Made by a program: the position numbers and the translations under genes. From NCBI GenBank assembly GCA_958427975.1, contig CAUAEH010000066.1:1-7114 (forward strand): DNA of 7,114 bases. The letters are read 5' to 3'. Every line of letters begins with the position of its first letter. Position 1 is the stretch's first letter. Below the pieces are notes generated by a model that was not told where the DNA came from, did not search any database, and saw only the letters and a program-made list of their open reading frames with translations. The DNA comes from an uncultured Collinsella sp. Lineage in GTDB: Bacteria; Actinomycetota; Coriobacteriia; Coriobacteriales; Coriobacteriaceae. Below are positions 1-6,205 of the stretch, piece after piece.

Positions 1-232
1 AGCACAGGCCGCCCACGACGCGCTGAGCGCCCCAGCCCAGCGTGCTGTCGCTCAAGAACACGGTAAAGAACAGGCCGCCGAAGGCGATAAACGCGCCGGC
101 GAACATTGCCAACAGAAAGGCCTTAGCGACCGGCAGGTTAGCCTTGGTCACGCCGGCGGCCTCGGTCTTGGCCTCGATCGCGGCGGGCGCCAGGCAATCG
201 GGAGAGGGGTACTCCACCTTGGAATCTGCCAT
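1..232 (-). CDS. focB: FocA/FocB-type formate channel, N-terminal part (cut by window edge)
   Basis: This is the first 77 codons of a formate/nitrite transporter (FNT) family protein, a pentameric inner-membrane channel that moves formate (and often nitrite or other small anions). The visible part has a short cytoplasmic N-terminus containing LAPAAIEAKTEAAGV, which matches the FNT start pattern of FocA. A first hydrophobic helix follows at about residues 36-60 (LLAMFAGAFIAFGGLFF), and then VVGGLC near the edge, the conserved (L/V)VGG(L/I)CF element. The ATG has a modest Shine-Dalgarno site AGGAAAG (244-250) 11 bases upstream. The gene starts 39 bases after hycI with no convincing terminator between, so co-transcription is likely. 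E. coli hyf also ends with focB, hence the symbol, but from this fragment FocA and FocB cannot be told apart. The gene is truncated only by the window. The family is near certain; the substrate is inferred from context. Confidence 0.93.
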   Translation of the reverse strand, partial: MADSKVEYPSPDCLAPAAIEAKTEAAGVTKANLPVAKAFLLAMFAGAFIAFGGLFFTVFLSDSTLGWGAQRVVGGLC

Positions 233-271
233 GTCAATCACTTCTTTCCTAATCAGCAGGAACAAGCGCTC

Positions 272-775
272 CTATTGCTCTTGCCCCAAGCGGACAAAGT
301 GGGAAAAGTCGTTGGCGGCCACGGCGTCGTACACGGCGTCGACGGCCTCAAAGACTTCCGGGGACATGGGGTTGTAGAACTCCGTGTCGCCCGGCTGAAT
401 CCCGACGAAGACGATATCATCACACGATTGCTCAATCTCTTCGATCAGAATCGACAAAGGAAGCGAATGCGTGGTGAACATCGATTTGCGCGCGACGTCG
501 GTCTTATCGAGCAAGCGGATGGCGCCGACGGGCAGCGCCATGTCGGCGGCATCGACCAAAACCAAACGCGGCGGACGCTCGCGCTTGACCTCGATGATGT
601 CATCCTCGGGCGTCTGACCGCCGTCGATGGTGTACCAACCGGCGATAGGCGTGTCCTCCATCTTTTTGGAGAGCACGGGGCCGGCGGCATCGTCGGCACG
701 CAGCACGCTTCCCGCCGTGAGCACGATGCCCGCAAACGGGGCGCCGTTCACACATCCATCCACAACGCGACCCAT
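272..775 (-). CDS. hycI: HycI-family hydrogenase maturation endopeptidase
   Basis: 167-residue nickel-dependent protease of the HycI/HyaD/HybD family. It removes the C-terminal tail of the NiFe hydrogenase large subunit (here presumably HyfG) after nickel insertion, in the cytoplasm. Alignment by eye to E. coli HycI places the three metal ligands at D29 (in RADDAAGP), D75 (in LVLVDAADM) and H103 (in MFTTHSLPL), a constant offset of 13 from D16, D62 and H90. Other HycI-like blocks are IDGGQTPEDDI (50-60) and IVFVGIQPGDTEFYNPM. Oddities: the usual GN at the first strand reads GS (22-23), and the residue before the Asp pair is Ala instead of Gly. About 13 extra residues precede the family's normal N-terminus. 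The ATG start overlaps the hyfJ stop (TAATG) and has GGAAGG (784-789) 8 bases upstream, which favours the long form. A GTG at residue 9 is an alternative start. The family is confident; activity is inferred. Confidence 0.93.
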   Translation of the reverse strand: MGRVVDGCVNGAPFAGIVLTAGSVLRADDAAGPVLSKKMEDTPIAGWYTIDGGQTPEDDIIEVKRERPPRLVLVDAADMALPVGAIRLLDKTDVARKSMFTTHSLPLSILIEEIEQSCDDIVFVGIQPGDTEFYNPMSPEVFEAVDAVYDAVAANDFSHFVRLGQEQ

Positions 776-777
776 TA
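773..777 (-). promoter_or_regulatory. TAATG stop/start overlap coupling hyfJ to hycI
   Basis: The hyfJ TAA (777-775) shares its last A with the hycI ATG (775-773). With GGAAGG at 784-789 upstream, this is a typical re-initiation junction. It would tie production of the two maturation proteins together and supports the extended hycI start. Confidence 0.75.
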
Positions 778-1356
778 CTGCAACCTTCCCGTCAGATACA
801 CGCCCGACACATCGCGCACGCGCTCAACCAGATCGCGGAACTTCATCAGAAACGCGACCTGCTGGGCATGCAGGCCAAAGTCGTCGTCGAACACCGAGAT
901 GCCGGCCTTGGCAGAACCGCGAAAACCGCGCTCGTCGAGCAGCGCATCGCAGGCCTCGAGCAGCGACGGCACCGCCGCCTTGTCGAGCTGGCACTCGCCA
1001 AAGGAGCGGATGCACTCGAACTTGGTCTTGGCCTCCCCCTCCGGCAGCGCGTCGACGAGCGAATAGAAGACATCCACCGGCACCGACAGGCGCGGCTCAA
1101 AGCAGTCGAGCACGCCGGTATGGTGGCCCACGGCGAGCGTGTAGTACAGCACGTCGCAGGCCTCCTGGGGAACGTCTTCCTCGGTCTCCACAAACTTACG
1201 CGTGAGCTCATAGAAGACCACCTGGTCGGGCGCATGGCCCAGGCAGGGGTCGGCGACGCCCTCGGCGGCCTCGTCGCTTGCGCGCGAGGCATCGCCAAAG
1301 GAGCCGCCGAGCATACCGGGGCCCGCAAAGTAACCAGAGCGGTCCGTGAGCTCCAT
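775..1356 (-). CDS. hyfJ: HyfJ/HycH-like formate hydrogenlyase maturation protein
   Basis: 193-residue member of the HycH/HyfJ family, small soluble proteins linked to formate hydrogenlyase assembly; their exact biochemical step is unsettled. The family core begins near residue 46: VVFYELTRKF matches VVFSQLSRKF of E. coli HycH. YYTLAVGHHTGVLDC (70-84) matches YYSLAIGHHLGVIDC, and the C-terminus has VSGVYLTGRL against AIYLMVRRL. E. coli HycH and HyfJ are about 136 residues as I recall. This protein is therefore longer, with roughly 41 extra N-terminal residues rich in Gly, Ala, Ser and Asp, plus added residues in the middle. The start is supported by an ideal site GGAGGT (1363-1368) 6 bases upstream of an ATG that directly follows the hyfI TAG (gap 0). 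Its stop overlaps the hycI start. The location between the small subunit and the protease genes fits a maturation role. Confidence 0.88.
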   Translation of the reverse strand: MELTDRSGYFAGPGMLGGSFGDASRASDEAAEGVADPCLGHAPDQVVFYELTRKFVETEEDVPQEACDVLYYTLAVGHHTGVLDCFEPRLSVPVDVFYSLVDALPEGEAKTKFECIRSFGECQLDKAAVPSLLEACDALLDERGFRGSAKAGISVFDDDFGLHAQQVAFLMKFRDLVERVRDVSGVYLTGRLQ

Positions 1357-2139
1357 CTAGTGACCTCCGGCCAGCACCAGATCCTGCAGCGCCGAGTAGA
1401 CCTCAACGCGGCGCGGATCGTCCTGCTTATCGATGAGCAGCGCCATGGCACCGCGGATATCGCCCTTGGGCGCGCCCTCGAGCGTATCCATAAACTCGTT
1501 GGCCAAGTCGCGGCCGTAACGGTAGCCGCTCATGGCGCGAGCTTCGCGCTCAATGGCAACGCGCAGCTTGTACGGCACGCCGGGGTGCAGGATATCGGCC
1601 TGCTCGCCGGCGGCCTCCACCGTGGTCTCGGCATGGAGTTTTTGGTCCAGCAGACCGAGCGCCATGGCAAAGCCGTAGACGGTCTGCGCAGGGCTGGGCG
1701 GGCAGCCGGGAATGTAGACGTCGACCGGCAGGATCTTATCCGTGCCGCCCCAGACGCAGTAGTTGTCGTAGAAGATGCCACCGGTGCAGCCGCACGCGCC
1801 ATAGGACACCACGATCTTGGGATCGGGTGCGGCCTCAAAGGCGCGCAGGGCCGGCATACGCATGGCACGCGTCACGGCGCCGGTGTACAGCAGCACATCG
1901 GCGTGACGGGGCGAAGGCACGACCTTGATGCCAAAGCGCTCGACGTCAAAGACGGGCGTGATGGAACCGAAGATCTCAATCTCGCAGCCGTTGCAGCCGC
2001 CGCAGTCAACGCGGTAGACGTACACCGAGCGCTTGATCTTCTTAAGAAGGGTCGCCTTGGCCTTCTCGATGCTCTCGTCGAGCTCGATCTTGGTCGGGCG
2101 GTACTGAAGCCGCTCGGGCAAAAGCGTGGGTTCGGCCAT
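1357..2139 (-). CDS. hyfI: Hydrogenase-4 small subunit HyfI (NuoB/HycG-like)
   Basis: 260-residue NiFe hydrogenase small subunit of the NuoB family. It holds the single [4Fe-4S] cluster that passes electrons from HyfH to the NiFe site in HyfG. Residues 35-58 (KIKRSVYVYRVDCGGCNGCEIEIFG region) are almost identical to E. coli HycG. Likely cluster ligands are C49 and C52 in DCGGCNGC, C116 in SYGACGCTGG and C146 in YIPGCPPSP; C118 is an extra Cys in the second motif. VVPSPRHADVLLYTGAVTRAM (73-93) is the conserved NuoB-like stretch. The sequence shows no Tat signal or membrane helix, as expected for a cytoplasmic-side group 4 enzyme. Length is close to E. coli HyfI (about 252). The ATG lies 2 bases after the hyfH stop, and AAGGAGGAG (2145-2153), inside the last hyfH codons, is its ribosome site. 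It has the usual place after hyfH. Confidence 0.97.
   Translation of the reverse strand: MAEPTLLPERLQYRPTKIELDESIEKAKATLLKKIKRSVYVYRVDCGGCNGCEIEIFGSITPVFDVERFGIKVVPSPRHADVLLYTGAVTRAMRMPALRAFEAAPDPKIVVSYGACGCTGGIFYDNYCVWGGTDKILPVDVYIPGCPPSPAQTVYGFAMALGLLDQKLHAETTVEAAGEQADILHPGVPYKLRVAIEREARAMSGYRYGRDLANEFMDTLEGAPKGDIRGAMALLIDKQDDPRRVEVYSALQDLVLAGGH
1363..1368 (-). promoter_or_regulatory. Shine-Dalgarno site for hyfJ
   Basis: GGAGGT lies 6 bases before the hyfJ ATG at 1356, within the final codons of hyfI. It supports the long N-terminus of HyfJ, even though the conserved family core only begins about 45 residues later. Confidence 0.8.
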
Positions 2140-2141
2140 GG

Positions 2142-2858
2142 TTACTCCTCCTTCGTATCAAAATCCATGATGATGCCCTCGACCGGCGCAGGTCCGGCGG
2201 GAATCTCGGGCGCATCGGGGTTGAGCTCGCGGTCGATATACTCCGGGTTCACGCCGTGGCCGCCCAGATACTCCATGCCGGGGCCCTGGGGCTCACCGGA
2301 CGCAAGCGTCTCGTTGGCAGCCATGCCGTGCGCGTTGCCGGTCTTTACGGCCGAGGCGGCGCGCAGGGCGTCGAGCTCGCGCTTGCACTCCTGGCACATA
2401 CCGACGGTACGTGCAGCCTGCTCGGCCTCCATGCCGCCGGCCTTTTGCAGCAGGCGCTTGGCGTAGTCGATCTCCTTATGCGGGGCAAACGGCTTGCCGC
2501 AACGCGAGCAGTGCTCGAGCGTGTAGACACTCTTGCTGGTGAGGTCGTCCTTGCTCATGACGGCCAGCTCAAACTCCTCGGTGAGCTTGATGGCCTCCAT
2601 GGGGCAGGCTTCCTCGCAGCGGCCGCAGAAGATGCAGCGACCATAGTCGATCGACCAGGTGATGGTATCGGCCGCAAGGTCGGTGTCCATGCGAATGGCA
2701 TCGGCCGGGCACGCCACGCCGCAGGCACCGCAGGCGATGCAGAGCTCGGCATTGTGCTCGGGCTTGCCGCGCATGTCCTTGTTGGTGGGAAACGGCGCAA
2801 ACGGGTACTTGACCGTCGCGTCGCCGGCCTTGGCGTTAACCTTCCAAAGCTTCAGCAT
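2142..2858 (-). CDS. hyfH: Hydrogenase-4 electron-transfer subunit HyfH (2x[4Fe-4S], NuoI/HycF-like)
   Basis: 238-residue polyferredoxin subunit that carries electrons toward the small subunit HyfI. It has two classic [4Fe-4S] motifs: C40, C43, C46 with C50, and C75, C78, C81 with C85. Each set uses the fourth Cys for the opposite cluster. Two further CxxC pairs lie at C117/C120 (CSRCGKPFAPHKEIDYA) and C155/C158 (CQECKR), as in E. coli HycF/HyfH, and may bind another metal. The N-terminus MLKLWK and TVKYPFAPF match E. coli HyfH closely. Homologs are about 180 residues; this one has some 57 extra, mainly a Gly/Pro/Asp/Glu-rich tail after about 170 that looks disordered. The start is the ATG at 2858, one base after the hyfG stop, served by GAGGAGG at 2868-2874. 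The same frame stays open to 2981, but that extension overlaps hyfG and is unrelated to the family. Confidence 0.96.
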   Translation of the reverse strand: MLKLWKVNAKAGDATVKYPFAPFPTNKDMRGKPEHNAELCIACGACGVACPADAIRMDTDLAADTITWSIDYGRCIFCGRCEEACPMEAIKLTEEFELAVMSKDDLTSKSVYTLEHCSRCGKPFAPHKEIDYAKRLLQKAGGMEAEQAARTVGMCQECKRELDALRAASAVKTGNAHGMAANETLASGEPQGPGMEYLGGHGVNPEYIDRELNPDAPEIPAGPAPVEGIIMDFDTKEE

Positions 2859-2859
2859 A

Positions 2860-4632
2860 TTAGAGTGCCTCCTCATCGAGCGGAGCGGCCATGGTGCCCT
2901 CGCCCGCAAGCGGCGACTTGTCGCGCCAGACGTTCTCGAACTGCTCCTTGTCGAGCACGTGGTCGCGCTTGGCGGCGACATCGGTCACCGTCACGCGGTC
3001 GGTGCAGGAATAGCACGGGTCGAGCGAGCCAACGATCAGCGCCGCATCGCCCACGGTGTTGCCGCGGAACATGTAGCGCAGGACCGGCCAGTTACTGTAC
3101 GTGGCGGCCTTGGCGCGCCAGCGGTAGCACTTCTGGTTATTGCCGAGCATGGCCCAGTGCACGTCCTCGCCGCGCGGCGCCTCGGTGGCACCGATGGCGT
3201 ACTTGTGCGGGGTGTACTCCCAATCCGTGGTGAGGATGGGGCCCGACGGGCAGTTCTCGAGCATGGTCTCGATCATATCGATCGAATCGTAGACCTCCTG
3301 GATGCGAACGGCGGTACGGCCGAAGGCATCGCAGGTGTCGGCCGTGGCAGCATGCATCTTCTGGACATCCGGATCGGCGTAGCCGTCGAAGGGATGGTCA
3401 AAGCGCACGTCGCGGGCATAGCCCGAGCCACGCATGAGCGGGCCGACCGGCGAGAAGTCGCGAGCGATCTTGCGGTCCAAGATGCCGATGCCACTCGTAC
3501 GCTCAATAAAGTTGGGCGTGGAGAGCAGCATGTCGACGAGTTCCTGAACCTCGGAGCGCAGCTGGTGGATGGTCGTGAGCGTGGAGAGCTTCTGCTCGGC
3601 CAAAATGTCGCGACGCACGCCGCCGATCACGTTGAGGCCGTAGGTCTTGCGGTGACCGGAGAGCTTCTCGGCCAGGTCCATGGACTTCTCGCGGACGCGG
3701 AAGAACTGCTGGAAGCCGGAGTCGAAGCCCGTGTAGTGCGACGCCAGGCCAATGTTGAGCAGATGCGAGTGCAGACGCTCGACCTCGAGCATGATGGCAC
3801 GGATGTACTGGGCGCGCGGCGGGACATGAATGCCCTGGGCGCGCTCGACGGCCTCGGCATAGGCCACCGAGTGGGCGCAGCCGCAGATGCCGCAGATGCG
3901 GTCGGCGAGGAACGTCACAGCGTCATAGTTCAGGCGCGTCTCGGCGACCTTCTCCATGCCGCGGTGCACATAGAACAGACGGTAGTCGGCGTCGACGATC
4001 GTCTCGCCCTCGACGAACAGGCGGAAGTGGCCGGGCTCGTCGGAGGTAATGTGCAGCGGGCCCATGGGGACGAGCGTGGTCTCCTTGCCCTTGGTGTCGG
4101 CCAAGAACTCGTAGTTTTCCATGTCGCTCGCGGGAGCGGGACGGAAGCGGTAGTCCATGGAGTCCTTGCGCAGCGGGTACAGGCCGCTGGGCCAGTCATC
4201 GGGCAGCACCAGGCGGCGACGATCGGGCAGACCCTCGGGGATCAGGCCGAACATATCGCGCAGCTCGCGCTCGCCCCACACGCAGGCGGGGACGAACGGC
4301 GTCACGGACGGGAACGTCATCTTGGCGGGATCGACCTCGGTGCGGACGGTCACCCAGCCGGGATCCTCCCCCTCCATGGAGATGACGTAGTACACGGCGT
4401 AACGGCCGCACAGGCTGCGCTCATCGTTGCCGATGATCACGGGAATCCAGCCGTAGCGCTCGTAGTACAGGTAGTGGACGGCCTCGGGCAGCTTGTCCTG
4501 CTTGACGGTAATCGTCAGCTGGTCCTCGCACTGCCACTCGACCTTCTCGATAGCGCCCGGCACTGCGGCGCGCAGGGCCTCGACGTGGCTTTCGCAACGA
4601 CGAGCGTAGTCCTTCTTTTCAGGTTCTGCCAT
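2860..4632 (-). CDS. hyfG: Hydrogenase-4 catalytic large subunit HyfG (NuoC-NuoD fusion, HycE-like)
   Basis: 590-residue group 4 [NiFe] hydrogenase large subunit that makes (or oxidises) H2. Residues 1 to about 165 form the NuoC-like domain (FGND-like IIGNDERSLCGRYAVYY; VWGERELRDMFGL). From about 185 onward it is NuoD-like. NiFe ligands are C247 and C250 (RICGICGCAHS) and C540 and C543 (DPCYSCTDR). LEVERLHSHLLN (282-293) and GIGILDRKIARDFSPVGPL (381-399) are strongly conserved, the latter reading like HyfG rather than HycE. Maturation should cut after R546, releasing 44 residues; E. coli HycE loses 32 after R537. Both CxxC motifs rule out a respiratory NuoCD, which lacks the nickel ligands. 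The ATG lies 4 bases after the hyfF stop, with GAGGTG at 4643-4648. The protein is slightly longer than E. coli HycE (569), with about 9 extra N-terminal and 12 extra C-terminal residues. Confidence 0.98.
   Translation of the reverse strand: MAEPEKKDYARRCESHVEALRAAVPGAIEKVEWQCEDQLTITVKQDKLPEAVHYLYYERYGWIPVIIGNDERSLCGRYAVYYVISMEGEDPGWVTVRTEVDPAKMTFPSVTPFVPACVWGERELRDMFGLIPEGLPDRRRLVLPDDWPSGLYPLRKDSMDYRFRPAPASDMENYEFLADTKGKETTLVPMGPLHITSDEPGHFRLFVEGETIVDADYRLFYVHRGMEKVAETRLNYDAVTFLADRICGICGCAHSVAYAEAVERAQGIHVPPRAQYIRAIMLEVERLHSHLLNIGLASHYTGFDSGFQQFFRVREKSMDLAEKLSGHRKTYGLNVIGGVRRDILAEQKLSTLTTIHQLRSEVQELVDMLLSTPNFIERTSGIGILDRKIARDFSPVGPLMRGSGYARDVRFDHPFDGYADPDVQKMHAATADTCDAFGRTAVRIQEVYDSIDMIETMLENCPSGPILTTDWEYTPHKYAIGATEAPRGEDVHWAMLGNNQKCYRWRAKAATYSNWPVLRYMFRGNTVGDAALIVGSLDPCYSCTDRVTVTDVAAKRDHVLDKEQFENVWRDKSPLAGEGTMAAPLDEEAL
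2863..2994 (-). other. Predicted C-terminal propeptide of HyfG removed by HycI
   Basis: These are codons 547-590 of hyfG, downstream of the DPCYSCTDR motif. By analogy with E. coli HycE, cleaved between Arg537 and Met538, HycI should cut between R546 (2995-2997) and V547 (2992-2994). The start VTVTDV resembles the E. coli HyfG tail VTLVDV, and RDKSPL near residue 570 resembles RNRSPLK at the natural E. coli end. After that come about 12 additional residues (GEGTMAAPLDEEAL) not present in the E. coli proteins as I recall them. The cut site is a homology prediction, not visible in DNA as such. Confidence 0.8.
2868..2874 (-). promoter_or_regulatory. Shine-Dalgarno site that fixes the hyfH start
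   Basis: GAGGAGG on the minus strand lies 9 bases before the ATG at 2858, inside the last codons of hyfG. It decides for the 238-residue HyfH over the longer open frame that runs to 2981, whose first 41 codons only read through hyfG in another frame. Confidence 0.85.
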
Positions 4633-4636
4633 GGTG

Positions 4637-6202
4637 CTAATTCACCTCGCTTGTCTTGGTCTGGGAACTGAACACCATGCGGTAGAGAGGAGCCTCGTGG
4701 AGCTCTTCGACGCTCTGGTTCAAAACGACGGACGTTGCATCCTCGACGCCGCTCGTGATGGCGACCGGGGTGGCGATACCGAACCACATGACCACGATCG
4801 CGAGGGCGATCTCGGGGATGATCATGAGGGCGGGCACCTCGTGGCGCTTCATGCCCTCGGGCGCCTTGCCGAAGATGGACTTGAGCGCGATGCCGGTAAG
4901 GGCAAAGTACACGCCGGTGAGGCCAATGGCCACGAGCACGACCACCCAGATGGGACCGGACTGGACGCCGGCCACGAAGGTGAGGAACTCGGAGATGAAC
5001 AGGGCGAACGGCGGGAAGGCGGCGAGCGCGAGCAGGGCGATGATGGTGAGCGCTGCCGTGACGGGAGCGATCTCGACGACGCCCTTGATCTTGTTCAGGT
5101 CGCGGGTGTGGTAGATGTGCTGGATGTTACCGGCCATGCAGAAGGCGAGCGCCTTCGTGAAGCCGTGGAAGATGCAGTGCAGCAGGCAGGCGGCGATACC
5201 GAGCGGGCCACCGATACCCAGGCACAGCGCGACCACGCCGACGTTGTCGACGGAGGAGTACGCGAAGCGGCGCTTGATATCGTCCTGCTTAAAGATGCAC
5301 AGGGCGGCCACCAGGATGGACAGCGTGCCCAGGATGAGCAGGAGCGTACGCGGATAGGTGTCGCCCACCGTGATGATGGACAGGGAGTAGAAGCGGATGA
5401 TCACCAGCATGGCGCACTTGAGCAGCACGCCCGAGAGCAGCGCGGAGACCGGGCTCGGAGCCTGGGAGTGCGCGTCGGGCAGCCAAGTGTGCATGGGGAA
5501 CAGGCCCGCCTTGGTGCCGAAGCCGATGACGATGAACGCGAACGCGAGGCGCACGAGCATCGGGTCGAACTGGTCGGCGTAGGGCATGATGGAGGTGAGG
5601 AAGGCTGCCTCATGCGCGTTGGGCATGATATCGGCGGCGTTCGCGTAGATGAGCAGCGTGCCGAACAGGCCGAAGGCCACGCCGGCGGTGCAGACCATCG
5701 CGTACTTCCAAGACGCCTCGAGCGCCTGCTTGTTCTTGTAGATGCCCACGAGGAACACGGTCGACAGCGTGGTGGCCTCGACCGCCGCCCAGGTGAGGAT
5801 GATGTTGTTGGACAGGCAGGCGAGCAGCATCGTGAAAACGAACAGGCTAAACAGCGCGTAGTACTGCTTGGTGCGCTCGGCCGGCATGGTCTTCTCCTCG
5901 ATATCGATCTTGATATAGGAGATGGAGTACACGCCGGTGATGAACCCGATGATGCCTACCAGAAGGACGAAGATCGACGAGAGCGAATCGAGATGGAGCC
6001 ACAGGCCCAAAGCGTCGATATTCTGCCCGCTCGAGAGCATGGTTCCCGCGGTGACGACCGAAAGGACGAGGGTCGCCGCGACGGAGATGGTGTTGAGCCC
6101 CGCAAAGACGCTGTAGGACGTCGTCTTGGGGAGCGCAGCCATAATCAGGGAGAACACGAGGGGACAAGCGAGCAGGGCGACCGTCAGCATTGAAACATCC
6201 AT
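4637..6202 (-). CDS. hyfF: Hydrogenase-4 membrane subunit HyfF (antiporter-like, NuoL/M/N family)
   Basis: 521-residue polytopic membrane protein (about 14 hydrophobic segments) of the proton-antiporter-like family shared with complex I, near the length of E. coli HyfF (526). Residues tied to proton transfer in NuoL/M/N are present. E142 lies in the TM5 motif LTWAAVEATTL, K231 in GFGTKAGLFPMHTWLPDAH, and K262 in the TM8-like SGVLLKCAML. H342, H346 and K350 sit in LLHCIFHGFTKAL, and E405 in FPPFALFISEF corresponds to the TM12 charge. The C-terminal 35 or so residues are hydrophilic. HyfF is one of the subunits found in Hyf but absent from the smaller Hyc complex, so it marks this as formate hydrogenlyase type 2. 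The ATG is 3 bases after the hyfE stop; its ribosome site AAGGGG (6209-6214) is weaker than those of its neighbours. Proton pumping by Hyf is proposed for the family and inferred here. Confidence 0.95.
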   Translation of the reverse strand: MDVSMLTVALLACPLVFSLIMAALPKTTSYSVFAGLNTISVAATLVLSVVTAGTMLSSGQNIDALGLWLHLDSLSSIFVLLVGIIGFITGVYSISYIKIDIEEKTMPAERTKQYYALFSLFVFTMLLACLSNNIILTWAAVEATTLSTVFLVGIYKNKQALEASWKYAMVCTAGVAFGLFGTLLIYANAADIMPNAHEAAFLTSIMPYADQFDPMLVRLAFAFIVIGFGTKAGLFPMHTWLPDAHSQAPSPVSALLSGVLLKCAMLVIIRFYSLSIITVGDTYPRTLLLILGTLSILVAALCIFKQDDIKRRFAYSSVDNVGVVALCLGIGGPLGIAACLLHCIFHGFTKALAFCMAGNIQHIYHTRDLNKIKGVVEIAPVTAALTIIALLALAAFPPFALFISEFLTFVAGVQSGPIWVVVLVAIGLTGVYFALTGIALKSIFGKAPEGMKRHEVPALMIIPEIALAIVVMWFGIATPVAITSGVEDATSVVLNQSVEELHEAPLYRMVFSSQTKTSEVN

Positions 6203-6205
6203 GGC

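Noticed and set aside
233..271. Possible terminator or promoter between hycI and the channel gene
   Set aside because: Only a weak 4-base stem (AGGA/TCCT) is seen, with no U-run, and there is no convincing -35/-10 pair in 39 bases.
42..1205. Several plus-strand frames (111-263 codons) opposite hycI, hyfJ and the channel gene
   Set aside because: They overlap minus-strand genes that have clear homology and good ribosome sites, and their translations show no recognisable motif.
868..2466. Open plus-strand frame of 532 codons, opposite hyfI and hyfJ
   Set aside because: Its protein reads as a low-complexity mix rich in Ala, Gly, Leu, His and Arg, with no family resemblance. It is the mirror of well-recognised minus-strand genes, as expected from GC-rich third positions.
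2859..2981. 41-codon N-terminal extension of hyfH
   Set aside because: It overlaps hyfG in another frame, is Ser/Arg-rich and unlike HyfH. The ATG at 2858 has a strong ribosome site and gives the MLKL start seen in E. coli HyfH.
2659..4671. Open plus-strand frame of 670 codons, antisense to hyfG
   Set aside because: No recognisable domain, no ribosome site consistent with a gene, and it lies fully over hyfG, whose protein is conserved throughout. Treated as a composition artefact.
4631..6193. Open plus-strand frame of 520 codons, antisense to hyfF
   Set aside because: The translation is dominated by Asp, Glu, Gly, His and Arg, the antisense image of hydrophobic codons. Not a real protein.
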